A DNA stretch of 64,000 nt from an uncultured Lachnospiraceae bacterium (GTDB taxonomy: Bacteria > Bacillota > Clostridia > Lachnospirales > Lachnospiraceae): the NCBI GenBank assembly GCA_947564735.1, contig CANOEC010000001.1, forward strand, positions 62,001 through 126,000, in the 5' to 3' direction. Below the pieces are notes generated by a model. It saw only the letters and a list, made by a program, of their open reading frames with translations, was not told the origin of the DNA and did not search any database. The translations under genes and the position numbers were made by a program. Each line of letters starts with the position of its first letter. Position 1 is the stretch's first letter. Positions 18,357 through 26,839 of the stretch are shown in pieces.

Positions 18357-19091
18357 TTACTGCGCCTCCCTTCTGCCAAACCAAGTTATAAAGAATAGCG
18401 ACATTCCCAAAAACCACAACAACGATATCACAATACCCGGAAGAATGACATTGGTATTGAGTAATTCACTGCCCTCCGGAACGGGCAGTCCATTGGGGAG
18501 CAGACCAAGCGTCGGACACATGAGCCGTGCAGGGATTGCCGGAGGACACAGCCACCAAAAGCTTTTATCCGCCACAATTGCAACACTGCCGATGGACAAG
18601 ACCATACAAGAGAAAACACTTGCAAACATCCCAAATCTGGCACTTAAAAACAGATACAGAGGAATTTCCCACAAAAAAGAAATGCTTAACAAAATTGCGC
18701 CCAGCACTCCACTGCGACCGGAAATAGCCGTCCCAAACAGTTGTCCACCGATGAATGCTCCTATAAATACAATCAAATTGGAAAGTAACAGTTCCCATGA
18801 AAGATAAATAATTTTTCCAATCAGAAGCTTTTCTTCAGAGACCGAAAGCGCTTTTAAATTGTAATACCTGCATTTTTTCTCCTTTGAAATATTCAGATAA
18901 CAGCATACGGATAGCATCCCCGGTAATAGCATGGAATACCACCAATTCCACGCACCGGCTGCAAACGCATTTTCCACGCCGCCAGTCAGAACAAAAACCA
19001 ACAGCAGGGTAATGACCGGTGCAGCTACGGGTAGTGTCCTGCCAAAAGAATGCCGGAATTTTAATTTCTCCGCCTTAACGATATTCTTCAT
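18357..19091 (-). CDS. Lantibiotic-immunity permease, MutE/LanE type
   Basis: ABC permease of 244 aa starting MKNIVKAEKLKFRHSFGR, a MutE/EpiE-like N-terminus, with six hydrophobic segments. Its start (CAGGAGG ribosome site) overlaps the ATPase stop by 17 bases, and its stop is 2 bases before the LanG-type GTG. The order ATPase-E-G is that of lantibiotic self-protection transporters. Confidence 0.85.
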   Translation of the reverse strand: MKNIVKAEKLKFRHSFGRTLPVAAPVITLLLVFVLTGGVENAFAAGAWNWWYSMLLPGMLSVCCYLNISKEKKCRYYNLKALSVSEEKLLIGKIIYLSWELLLSNLIVFIGAFIGGQLFGTAISGRSGVLGAILLSISFLWEIPLYLFLSARFGMFASVFSCMVLSIGSVAIVADKSFWWLCPPAIPARLMCPTLGLLPNGLPVPEGSELLNTNVILPGIVISLLWFLGMSLFFITWFGRREAQ

Positions 19092-19797
19092 ATGAAGCCT
19101 CCTGTCCCCTGTTCTGCTTGACTACATCCATAAAAAGCCGTTCCAGATTTTCGCAGGAATGAAGTTCCCCCTCATATCCAAGAGTGCCGCCAACAATAAT
19201 GCCCACATGGTCTGCAATCTGCTGCACCTCAGCCAAAATATGGCTGGACAAAATTACCGTAATGCCCTTGGACGGAAAGGAACAAATCAGCTCCCGAAGT
19301 TCTTCAATACCCACGGGGTCAAGCCCGTTGGTAGGCTCATCCAGAATAAGCAGCTTGGGATGATTCAGCAGCGCAATCGCAATTCCAAGCCGCTGCTTCA
19401 TTCCAAGGGAAAATTGTCCCGCCCGTTTTCTCCCGGTATTGGTCAGACGAACCAGATCCAGCACTTCCCTAATGCGATCATCTTGCAGACTAAGAAGCGT
19501 TGTTCTGACTTTCAGATTTTCATATGCCGTCAAATTTTCATACAGCGGCGGCGTCTCAATCAACGCTCCCATCTGATTAAGCGCATCCCGTTTCCATGGA
19601 TTTCCATCAAACAGGATAGCTCCCGAAGTCGGCTTTAAAATACCCGCAATCATCTTGAGCGTCGTGGATTTGCCTGCCCCATTCGGTCCAAGCAGTGCAT
19701 AAACGGAGTTCTTTTTGATGTGCATAGATACCTTGTTGACGACCCGCTGACCTTTAAAGCTTTTGCTAAGGTCAGCCGTTTCCAGAATCATTTCCAT
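19075..19797 (-). CDS. Lantibiotic-immunity ABC ATPase, LanF type
   Basis: ATPase subunit of 240 aa: Walker A LLGPNGAGKSTT, signature FSLGMKQR, Walker B LLILDEPTNGLD, H-loop LSSHIL. The segment ALIETPPLYENLTAYENL has Glu where most ABC proteins have the Q-loop Gln; this E-loop is characteristic of LanF immunity proteins. It is the first gene of the five-gene operon. No LanA, LanB, LanC or LanT gene is in the window, so the operon looks like a stand-alone resistance cassette. Confidence 0.9.
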   Translation of the reverse strand: MEMILETADLSKSFKGQRVVNKVSMHIKKNSVYALLGPNGAGKSTTLKMIAGILKPTSGAILFDGNPWKRDALNQMGALIETPPLYENLTAYENLKVRTTLLSLQDDRIREVLDLVRLTNTGRKRAGQFSLGMKQRLGIAIALLNHPKLLILDEPTNGLDPVGIEELRELICSFPSKGITVILSSHILAEVQQIADHVGIIVGGTLGYEGELHSCENLERLFMDVVKQNRGQEASYEEYR

Positions 19798-19902
19798 TGT
19801 GTTTCAGTCCTTTCTTGTATTTTCATAGAAAGGATAACAGGAAATTTTGAAGATTTTATAAAGACAAGAAAATTTGCTTGGCGATTATCTTGGGGATGTC
19901 TA

Positions 19903-20454
19903 TCATGTTGCATCTCTCCTGTCTTCACTATCGGACAGCAGTTCATAAATATTACTCAGTTCTTCGCTCACATCGTATAAATCTTGATACATTTTTGTTT
20001 CAACCACAGAAAAGCCCGCTTTTTCCAACGTTTTACAAGAAGCAATATTTGCAACCCGGACTGTGGCAACAAGTTTTTTTAAGTTATATCCTGTAAACAT
20101 GTAGTCTGCAAAACATTGCAGCGCTTCAGCGGCATAGCCATTTCCGCGGTAGTCTGCGCCAATAAAATAGGTAACGCCAACTTCTGAAAAGTCCTCATAA
20201 TAAGAACTTCCTACGGAACCAATTACAATATTGCGTATCTTATCCTCGATGGCAAATGCAAGATATTCGTTAAATGGATTATCTTCCTGCTCTAACTTTA
20301 TTGCATCACTTATAAATTCACCCATCCATTTATGGCATTCACTACAATCCCCGTAAATTTCTGTTAAACTACCATCAGATGCCATCTCTATAAATACTTT
20401 TTCGTCAGATGTACGTAAACTCCTTATATTAAGTCTCTTTGTCTCTAAAAACAT
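19903..20454 (-). CDS. GNAT acetyltransferase, RimJ/RimL-like
   Basis: Acetyl-CoA-dependent N-acetyltransferase of 183 aa. The N-terminus FLETKRLNIRSLRTSDEKVF is typical of the RimJ/RimL group; the acetyl-CoA loop is YRGNGYAAEAL and VANIASCKTLEKAGF is the usual C-terminal motif. The substrate (a protein N-terminus or small amine) cannot be deduced. It ends 105 bases before the lantibiotic operon. Confidence 0.88.
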   Translation of the reverse strand: MFLETKRLNIRSLRTSDEKVFIEMASDGSLTEIYGDCSECHKWMGEFISDAIKLEQEDNPFNEYLAFAIEDKIRNIVIGSVGSSYYEDFSEVGVTYFIGADYRGNGYAAEALQCFADYMFTGYNLKKLVATVRVANIASCKTLEKAGFSVVETKMYQDLYDVSEELSNIYELLSDSEDRRDAT

Positions 20455-20774
20455 ATGCTCTCCAAATCCTACGAAATAGTTGTATTTTCATTATGGTATC
20501 ATGTCACCAATGTGTCAATCCAATTACCCCATTAATATATGCCCTTCGGGCAAAGCTAATCCCGACAGCTTCTACATGTGGACAACTTTCTGCACAAATC
20601 GACCACTTGAAAGGCATTCCGAAACAGCATAATAAAAGAAACTTCCAATATAAGATAATCACATACCTTATATCAGAAGTTCCTTCATTAACATCCTTTT
20701 AAATAGATTGTTGTTTCAGCTTAGGGAATAATCATGTTTAAATGTAACACAAATATAACCCGCTGGTTTCCTGC
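20455..20774. other. Gene-free stretch of 320 bases
   Basis: No convincing coding sequence. It holds a tiny GCCC/GGGC hairpin near 20550 and an imperfect inverted repeat at 20638-20683 listed separately. Nothing else is recognised. Confidence 0.5.
20638..20683 (-). terminator. Probable terminator of the Rpn-like gene
   Basis: GAAACTTCCAATATAAG and CTTATATCAGAAGTTCC form a 15-of-17 bp stem with a 12-base loop. On the minus strand TTTCTTTTATT follows. It lies 92 bases beyond the Rpn-like stop. Confidence 0.5.
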
Positions 20775-21749
20775 CTAATCCTTTTTCCAGTATCTGGCTA
20801 CCAGCTCCTCAGCCTGTCCGGCATATTCCGGAAATTTACTGCGGACTTTATCTGTAGCATTCTCTTTTGTGTCATGATACTCCTGACACACTTCAACCAT
20901 GATTCTAATATCCTCTTCTTTTATCTCTTCCTTTACCTCTTCTTTTACCTTTTCCCTTATCTCTTCTTTTACCTCTTCCTTTATCTCTTCTTTTACTTCT
21001 TCCTTTATCTCTTCTTTTACTTCTTCCTTTACCTCCTGCCTCAAATCTTCCCTCATGTCTTCCTTAATCCCATCAATCCAATCTCCAAGCGTCATATATC
21101 CAGCCTCCACTTCCGGCAGATTCTTCACCCTGCTCACATAAGAGTCCATCATTCTGGTTGCATCATCCACCGCATTTTTGCTATCACTATTTTGAATATA
21201 TGTTAACATATTTTTTATTGCCTGACTACCACCTTTTTGTCCTTTTGTGTAAAAATATATGAACTTCAAACCATCGTCATATTCCAGTTCCCGCACTTCC
21301 TCGCATCTGTTCCGCACAGTATACATCATATAATCTTTTCCGAATATGTCATAGTTTGTAATTGTGATTACATACAGATTCGGAATCGCGGAAAAATCAT
21401 TCAGCCCCCTCTTCACATATCTGCCGTCTATCTTCGCCTGATAGTAACGGTTGTGTCTCGGCAGGTGGAGACCGTCCCCCAGATGCGGTTCCAAATCATA
21501 TACATTTGTGACTATCCCTTCCTGCTCTTCCGTAATCTCCACATCCATACGGATTCCTCTCAGTTCCGGTGTGGTTGCCGGGATAATCTGCTGTGCCTGC
21601 ACCCGTATCGTTTTCAGTTCCTTTCCAAGCAGCACGGACAGCAATAGCCGATAAAACGGTTCGTTGACCTCCTGATTGGAGGCAATTGCATTTGACAGGA
21701 AATTGTCGATCAGATCAAGTTCCTGCAGTGTCTTTTTGGTATATCCCAT
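20775..21749 (-). CDS. Rpn/PD-(D/E)XK nuclease-family transposase-like protein
   Basis: Protein of ~324 aa of the recombination-promoting nuclease (PDDEXK_2) group. Recognised from LIDNFLSNAI, RMDVEITEEQEGIVTNVYDLEPH, RYYQAKIDGRYVKRG, and LYVITITNYDIFGKDYMMYT. The nuclease core shows the Asp of RMDVE and the Glu of VYDLEPH, but the usual third residue (K or Q of ExK/ExQ) is His. After ~230 residues comes a tandem KEEVKEEI run, then a short C-terminal helix. The start at 21749 (MGYTKK) follows AGGAGA. Possibly catalytically altered. No terminal repeats are seen around it. Confidence 0.85.
   Translation of the reverse strand: MGYTKKTLQELDLIDNFLSNAIASNQEVNEPFYRLLLSVLLGKELKTIRVQAQQIIPATTPELRGIRMDVEITEEQEGIVTNVYDLEPHLGDGLHLPRHNRYYQAKIDGRYVKRGLNDFSAIPNLYVITITNYDIFGKDYMMYTVRNRCEEVRELEYDDGLKFIYFYTKGQKGGSQAIKNMLTYIQNSDSKNAVDDATRMMDSYVSRVKNLPEVEAGYMTLGDWIDGIKEDMREDLRQEVKEEVKEEIKEEVKEEIKEEVKEEIREKVKEEVKEEIKEEDIRIMVEVCQEYHDTKENATDKVRSKFPEYAGQAEELVARYWKKD
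20913..21040 (-). repeat. Coding repeat of KEEVKEEI units
   Basis: About ten 12-base units coding KEEV or KEEI alternate within the Rpn-like gene. They predict one long charged helix or coiled coil. Units differ at third positions and at Val/Ile. Confidence 0.85.
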
Positions 21750-22056
21750 ACCCTCTCCTTCCGGCAGACCATGACGGATATATACCACAAAACTCTCTCA
21801 TATGCCGGTATCTCCATCTCTGCCTGTATTATATTTTCTTCCGTGAATTTCCGGCGAGATGCCGATACAGATTTCTTTCGGGCAGTCTGTAAAAGAATGC
21901 TGTCATAAAGAAATAAGAGATTCACTTTGAATTGATAAATTTAATATAGCAGAGTATTCACTGGTTCGCAAGGTTTTTCTGATAAATCTACCCAAAAAAA
22001 TTTTACGAAAATATCTATCTAAAAAAATGTTATTTCCTATCTGAAACAACAGATAA

Positions 22057-22092
22057 AGGGATTGTCACGCCGCTTTTAGCGCAACAACCCCT
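22057..22092 (-). terminator. Terminator of the HAD hydrolase gene
   Basis: On the minus strand GGGGTTGTTGCGCT can pair with GGCGTGACAATCCC (14 bp including wobbles) around an AAAAGC loop, followed by TTTATCTGTTGTTT. It lies 50 bases after the stop. Confidence 0.55.
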
Positions 22093-22141
22093 ATGCAAAA
22101 TCTAATGATAAATATAACCAAATAAACTTTTTAGTTCTTTC

Positions 22142-22768
22142 TTATTTAAACAAGATATCCTGCAAATCCTCCGGCTTCTCCAAATAGTAGTCTGCCTTAA
22201 TCTCCCGGTCGTGGCTGCCCCAGCCTGCCAGTGCAAAATCAGTCCCGGCGCCTTTAGCACATCCGCTGTCATATTCACTGTCACCAATGTAAAGTATCTG
22301 GTCACAATCGGTGCCTGTTAATTCCATATATTTAAGCAAAGGAGCTGGCGTTGGCTTATGCTCCGTCGTATCGTCAGCACATACAATTGTTTTAAAAAAA
22401 CGGCGAATATCTAAATGGTCAAAATCAGCTTCAAATTCTTGTCTTGTTCTGGAAGTAATAATTCCCATCTCATATCCTAGCTGCGATAATTTTCCCAGCA
22501 CATCTTCTATTCCACGAAACACTCCTACCGTATCCGCATATTTCCACAAATTCTTAACCCATATATCCATTGTGGCTGAGATATCCTCAATGCCTAGCCT
22601 TCTTAAAGCATCTTCCCCGGTAATCCCCAGTGCAAACGTCAACTCTGCAAGAGGCATCTGCCTCCCTGTCACGGTCAACACGGTTTCCTGCAATGAATAA
22701 ATAATCGCATACTCCGTATCTATCAAAGTTCCATCAACATCAAACACAATCTGCTCATACTTCGGCAT
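22142..22768 (-). CDS. HAD-family phosphatase, phosphoglycolate-phosphatase-like
   Basis: Phosphatase of 208 aa with an alpha-helical cap domain. HAD motifs: VFDVDGTLIDTE (nucleophile and acid Asp), IITSRT, the Lys of HKPTPAPL and GDSEYDSGCAKGAG. Related to Gph/PpaX-type enzymes that clear phosphoglycolate or release phosphate; the true substrate is open. It follows ahcY on the same strand with a terminator between them. Confidence 0.88.
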   Translation of the reverse strand: MPKYEQIVFDVDGTLIDTEYAIIYSLQETVLTVTGRQMPLAELTFALGITGEDALRRLGIEDISATMDIWVKNLWKYADTVGVFRGIEDVLGKLSQLGYEMGIITSRTRQEFEADFDHLDIRRFFKTIVCADDTTEHKPTPAPLLKYMELTGTDCDQILYIGDSEYDSGCAKGAGTDFALAGWGSHDREIKADYYLEKPEDLQDILFK

Positions 22769-22787
22769 TGTAAGCCCTCCTCTGCCC

Positions 22788-22828
22788 TAAAAAACGGCAC
22801 CGTCATCCAATCGCTGACAGTGCCGTTT
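22788..22828 (-). terminator. Terminator of ahcY
   Basis: AAACGGCACTGTC pairs with GACGGTGCCGTTT on the minus strand (12 of 13 bp) around an 11-base loop and is followed by TTTTTT. It lies 10 bases after the ahcY stop. Confidence 0.85.
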
Positions 22829-22837
22829 CCTCAATCC

Positions 22838-24085
22838 TTATACCGTATAACTATTTAAATATTTCTCCTGCTCCGGTGTCAGTACGTCAATCTCTTTACC
22901 AAGGAACGCCAGCTTACGTTTCGCTACATCCTTATCTACCTCTTCCGGAACATCAATCAGCTTTTCTTTCAGCTCACTGCCATGTTCAACAAGATATTTC
23001 GCGGAGAGCGCCTGAATCGCAAAGCTCATATCCATAATCTCCGCCGGATGTCCGTCGCCCGCTGCAAGATTCACGAGACGTCCTTCTGCCAGTACAAAAA
23101 TCCACTGACCGGTAGGAAGCTTATATCCCATAATATTCTTGCGCTGCTCTTTCTTCTCCACAGCATTTGCCTTGAGCCATGCCATATCAATTTCACAGTC
23201 AAAGTGTCCTGCGTTACACAAAATTGCGCCCTCTTTCATCTCAGCAAAATCTTCTTTGTCGATAACGCCGTCGCAGCCCGTTACAGTGATAAAGAAATCA
23301 CCCACTTTTGCCGCTTCTTTCATCGGCATTACGTCGAAACCGTCCATTACTGCCTCAATCGCTTTAATCGGGTCAATCTCTGTTACGACAACTCTTGCGC
23401 CGAGACCCTTGGCTCTCATCGCCGTTCCCTTTCCACACCAGCCGTAACCTGCAACAACGACAATCTTGCCTGCTACAATCAGATTTGTGGTTCTGTTAAT
23501 GCCGTCAAATACCGACTGTCCAGTACCATATCTGTTATCGAAGAAATGTTTACATGCCGCATTGTTGACACGAACCATGGGAAATTTTAACTCTCCCGCC
23601 TTGTTCATAGCTTCCAGCCGGATAATACCTGTCGTAGTCTCCTCGCATCCACCGATGATATTCGGAATCAGATGAGGCATCTCTTTGTGTACCATGGTAA
23701 CAAGGTCGCCGCCGTCATCAATGATGATATTCGGTTCGGCTTCCAGCACATGACGAATATGTGTCTCATATTCTTCCTGCGTCGCATTATACCATGCATG
23801 AACTTCAAGTCCCGCCTTAACAAGCGCTGCTGCCACATCATCCTGTGTGGACAACGGATTGGAACCCGTTACATACATCTCGGCGCCGCCTGCTGCCAGC
23901 ACCAGACAAAGATATGCCGTCTTTGCCTCCAAATGTACGGACAATGTAATCTTTTTTCCAGCAAATGGTTTGCTCTCGGAAAATTCCTTCTCCAATGTCC
24001 TAAGCAGGTCGCAGTTCCTCTTCACCCACTCGATTTTCTTCTCACCGGATTCGGCAAGATTAATGTCTCTGATTTCGCTACTCAT
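22838..24085 (-). CDS. ahcY: Adenosylhomocysteinase
   Basis: Splits S-adenosylhomocysteine to adenosine and homocysteine, relieving product inhibition of methyltransferases. Residues are typical: HLEAKTAYL, IIDDGGDLV, GCEETTTGI, the NAD-binding GYGWCGKG, and NAGHFDCEID. At 415 aa it is the shorter bacterial/archaeal form, without the ~40-residue insertion of many proteobacterial and eukaryotic enzymes. It is monocistronic with its own terminator. No riboswitch is visible in the 134-base leader. Confidence 0.95.
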   Translation of the reverse strand: MSSEIRDINLAESGEKKIEWVKRNCDLLRTLEKEFSESKPFAGKKITLSVHLEAKTAYLCLVLAAGGAEMYVTGSNPLSTQDDVAAALVKAGLEVHAWYNATQEEYETHIRHVLEAEPNIIIDDGGDLVTMVHKEMPHLIPNIIGGCEETTTGIIRLEAMNKAGELKFPMVRVNNAACKHFFDNRYGTGQSVFDGINRTTNLIVAGKIVVVAGYGWCGKGTAMRAKGLGARVVVTEIDPIKAIEAVMDGFDVMPMKEAAKVGDFFITVTGCDGVIDKEDFAEMKEGAILCNAGHFDCEIDMAWLKANAVEKKEQRKNIMGYKLPTGQWIFVLAEGRLVNLAAGDGHPAEIMDMSFAIQALSAKYLVEHGSELKEKLIDVPEEVDKDVAKRKLAFLGKEIDVLTPEQEKYLNSYTV

Positions 24086-24219
24086 TGATAGTTTCCTCCT
24101 TAAAATTAATCAGCCGAATTTTTATTATAGTGATGGTCGTCTGTCCTATCATCACTTTTATCTCTAACCACTCACATACCGTCTGTTATGAAGAGTGATT
24201 ATTTGCACATACTAATCTG

Positions 24220-25440
24220 TTAAAAGAACATTTCCCTGTACCAGCATACCGAATCGGTGTATGCTTTATAAACTGTATCAATGCTGACATTCTTCACAAT
24301 CAGCCAGCGGCATACTTCCTGCCAGTCCGCATTCTCATACGCAGTCATGAAATCATATACCTCTGCAAACTCACCTTTATGGTGGAGAAGCGCCTCTGTA
24401 ATATCCTTAGATACATTGACCTTGGAGAGCGCGTCTTCAAGCGGCACATTCAAAATAATGTCAAGTACCGAAAACAGTCCCATTAAGAATAACTCCGATG
24501 TCTTCATCGCCAGCCCGAAAGAAGGAGCAAGGCTTTCTGCAAACTTCGCGCGCAGCAGAGAAATTCTTGTAATTTCATTCGGTCTATCCGCACACAGCTC
24601 CTTGGTAATTACGGTATTAATCCATTTCTTTAATTCCTTCTGTCCGAGAATCGCCGCCGCATGACGGATAGAAGTAATCTGTGAATTGACAGCCATACGG
24701 TTTACCATCTCAAGCAGTGATATGACAAGCGCCGTATCACGACCGATAATGTCCGCTGCCTGAGCCAATTCATAATCCTCATCGTTCACGGTATTCATAA
24801 GCTCCAAGTAATTGACCTTGAGCGGTTCAATCTTCGTCACACCCTTGGTAACCGGAATACGATAGAACTTTCCTTCAAAAAGGTGGAATCCTTTATCCTT
24901 CTTCAGCACATCAAACAACTCTTGCTTCTCTACATTGCCGACACAGAGCTTCAGCCTCGGAAACTGATCGGAAAAATACAATTTGGCTTTAAATACATCA
25001 ACCTTTTTGCAATCTAAAATAATATAATGCATCAACTTAAGAATTTCTCTGTAATTCTCAAACTCCGCTACCGGAAGCTTAAAAATTGCCAGTTTATAAC
25101 CGTTATCCCTAAGCTGCTGCAACCGTTTCCGATAATCCGGCGTATTTGCAATAGAATTATCACACAGCAAAACCAGTCTGTCCTTCATATCCTCAGACTG
25201 CGTTTCAATATCCGAAAAAATATTAATCGGTCCTATCGGAAGGAATACTTTCGTGTCCGGTGACAGCGTATCAATACCGATATTGTGTATAATCTCCAAT
25301 CCGTTTACTCTGCCTGAACCACTAAGTACCGCTGAGCCCTGCAGTTCCGGATTAAGCAGGTAATTCTCCTTCTGTGAAAACAAAGAGTAGGCTGACACTT
25401 TCATATCTTTATCAAAAAACGGAATCAATGTTGCAAGCAT
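24220..25440 (-). CDS. HDOD-domain protein with degenerate EAL-like N-terminus
   Basis: Signalling-type protein of ~406 aa. The N-terminal ~200 residues resemble the YuxH type (degenerate EAL fold: VFLPIGPINIF, LRDNGYKLAI, YIILDCKKVDVFKAK) and lack the ExL and metal-binding residues of active cyclic-di-GMP phosphodiesterases. The C-terminal ~200 are an HDOD domain (YLELMNTVNDEDYELAQAADIIGRD, SLLEMVNRM, LGQKELKKWI), which lacks HD catalytic residues. The start at 25440 (MLATLIPF) follows GGGGTGA by 6 bases. Such proteins often act in motility or stress signalling; the partner is unknown. Confidence 0.82.
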   Translation of the reverse strand: MLATLIPFFDKDMKVSAYSLFSQKENYLLNPELQGSAVLSGSGRVNGLEIIHNIGIDTLSPDTKVFLPIGPINIFSDIETQSEDMKDRLVLLCDNSIANTPDYRKRLQQLRDNGYKLAIFKLPVAEFENYREILKLMHYIILDCKKVDVFKAKLYFSDQFPRLKLCVGNVEKQELFDVLKKDKGFHLFEGKFYRIPVTKGVTKIEPLKVNYLELMNTVNDEDYELAQAADIIGRDTALVISLLEMVNRMAVNSQITSIRHAAAILGQKELKKWINTVITKELCADRPNEITRISLLRAKFAESLAPSFGLAMKTSELFLMGLFSVLDIILNVPLEDALSKVNVSKDITEALLHHKGEFAEVYDFMTAYENADWQEVCRWLIVKNVSIDTVYKAYTDSVCWYREMFF

Positions 25441-25686
25441 ATTGTTCACCCCTTTCAGAACTTTCACGGTTGTCCGCCGTAATCCACATATCTTTTTATA
25501 TTATACCAAACTCTGTGCCATATGGCTATGAAAAAAATTGCTTCAGCGCTATATTTTCCATACTGGAAATCCTAGAACCTCTGTTATAAAAAACATCTTC
25601 AAAGACATCTTTACAGCTTCCAAATATATTCTAGGAAAAATATGCGCTCTATGTTACAATATTTTCGTATTCCATTTTACCACATT

Positions 25687-25715
25687 TTGAAATCATTACA
25701 TCAAAAATTTATTAT
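25687..25715 (+). promoter_or_regulatory. Candidate promoter of the hydroxyacid dehydrogenase
   Basis: TTGAAA (25687-25692) and TATTAT (25710-25715) are 17 bases apart. Transcription would start roughly 17 bases before the ATG, with CGGAGG in the leader. Confidence 0.45.
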
Positions 25716-25739
25716 TTTTCAGCAAACGGAGGACTTATC

Positions 25740-26699
25740 ATGAAACTTGTCGTTTTAGAAAGAAACAGCATTGGAACGGATGTTGACGTATCCTGTTTCG
25801 AGAAATTTGGAGAAGTAACCTACTATCCCAATACCGTAGCAGACAATACTGCCGAGCGTGTGACGGATGCCGATATCGTCATTGCAAACAAGGCGCCTTT
25901 GAACGAATCCACCCTCAAGGATGCCCCCAATGTCAAATTAATCTGTCTGTTCGCCACAGGTTTTGATAACGTAGACATAGCGTATTGCAAAAGCCGTGGT
26001 ATTAAAGTTGCAAATGTTGTCAATTACTGCACGCCCGCAGTTGCGCAGCATACGCTTCTGTTGGCGCTGGCGCTGGCAGAGAAAATCGCCTTCTATGATG
26101 ATTATGTAAAATCGGGAGCATACGGCGCACAAGACCGATTCTCTAACTTTGACAGACCTTTCCATGATTTAAACGGCAAGACATGGGGTATCGTCGGCAT
26201 GGGTAATATCGGACGCAAAGTTGCCGCTCTTGCGCAGGCGTTCGGGTGCAAGGTTATCTTCTACTCCGCATCCGGCAAAAGCACCTGCACCGAGTATGAA
26301 CGTGCAGAATTTGATACTCTGCTGAAAGAATCCGATATTCTGTCCCTGCACTGCCCGCTCAGCGACCGCACAAAAGGCTTAATCAACAAAGATGCCCTTG
26401 CACAGATGAAAGAAACGGCAATCTTAATCAACGTTGCCCGCGGTCCGGTAGTAGACACACAGGCGCTCTACGAAGCGCTAATCCATAATCAGATCGCGGC
26501 AGCGGGATTAGATGTGCTGGAAAAAGAGCCGATTGCAAAAGACAATCCGCTCATCGGGATTCAAGACAGCACGAAGTTAATCATCACACCGCACATGTCT
26601 TGGGCAAGCATCGAGTCCAGAAACTGCCTTCTTGACGAAGTAGTCAAGAATATTGAAGCTTTTCTGGATGGTGAGAATCGGAATATTGTGAATCCGTAA
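25740..26699 (+). CDS. NAD-dependent D-2-hydroxyacid dehydrogenase, glycerate-dehydrogenase-like
   Basis: Reversible oxidation of a D-2-hydroxyacid with NAD(H). The Rossmann loop is GIVGMGNIGRK; the catalytic triad is Arg of NVARGPVVD, Glu of LEKEP and His of TPHMSW. The sequence is closest in character to hydroxypyruvate/glycerate dehydrogenases (HprA group), but substrate is not provable. Length of 319 aa is usual. A CGGAGG site lies 8 bases before the ATG. It is monocistronic and convergent with the Bce-like operon. Confidence 0.9.
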   Translation: MKLVVLERNSIGTDVDVSCFEKFGEVTYYPNTVADNTAERVTDADIVIANKAPLNESTLKDAPNVKLICLFATGFDNVDIAYCKSRGIKVANVVNYCTPAVAQHTLLLALALAEKIAFYDDYVKSGAYGAQDRFSNFDRPFHDLNGKTWGIVGMGNIGRKVAALAQAFGCKVIFYSASGKSTCTEYERAEFDTLLKESDILSLHCPLSDRTKGLINKDALAQMKETAILINVARGPVVDTQALYEALIHNQIAAAGLDVLEKEPIAKDNPLIGIQDSTKLIITPHMSWASIESRNCLLDEVVKNIEAFLDGENRNIVNP

Positions 26700-26762
26700 A
26701 CAGGCTGGAATATTCATTGTCGCCCTTGTTAGTCTGTTATATCAGATTTTCAAGGGAAAGAA

Positions 26763-26800
26763 ATAGCCGCCACTATTCACACTAGTGACGGCTGACCCTT
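26763..26800. terminator. Shared terminator between convergent genes
   Basis: AGCCGCCACTA pairs with TAGTGACGGCT (10 of 11 bp) around a 7-base loop. The flanks are CCCTTTT on the plus side and ATTTCTTT on the minus side, so it can serve both genes. Confidence 0.55.
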
Positions 26801-26839
26801 TTCGGAGGGCTTAAGCTATTCATTAAAATATACCGATAT

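Noticed and set aside
20913-21040. Possible CRISPR or satellite array
   Set aside because: Units are 12 bases, in frame, with no spacers; they are coding repeats. No CRISPR array is seen anywhere in the window.
20874-21206. Plus-strand frame rich in Phe/Leu/Tyr, looking like a membrane protein
   Set aside because: Shadow of the KEEV/KEEI coding repeat on the opposite strand.
24086-24219. SAM or SAH riboswitch before ahcY
   Set aside because: The ahcY leader is short and I could find none of the conserved helices; no support from sequence.
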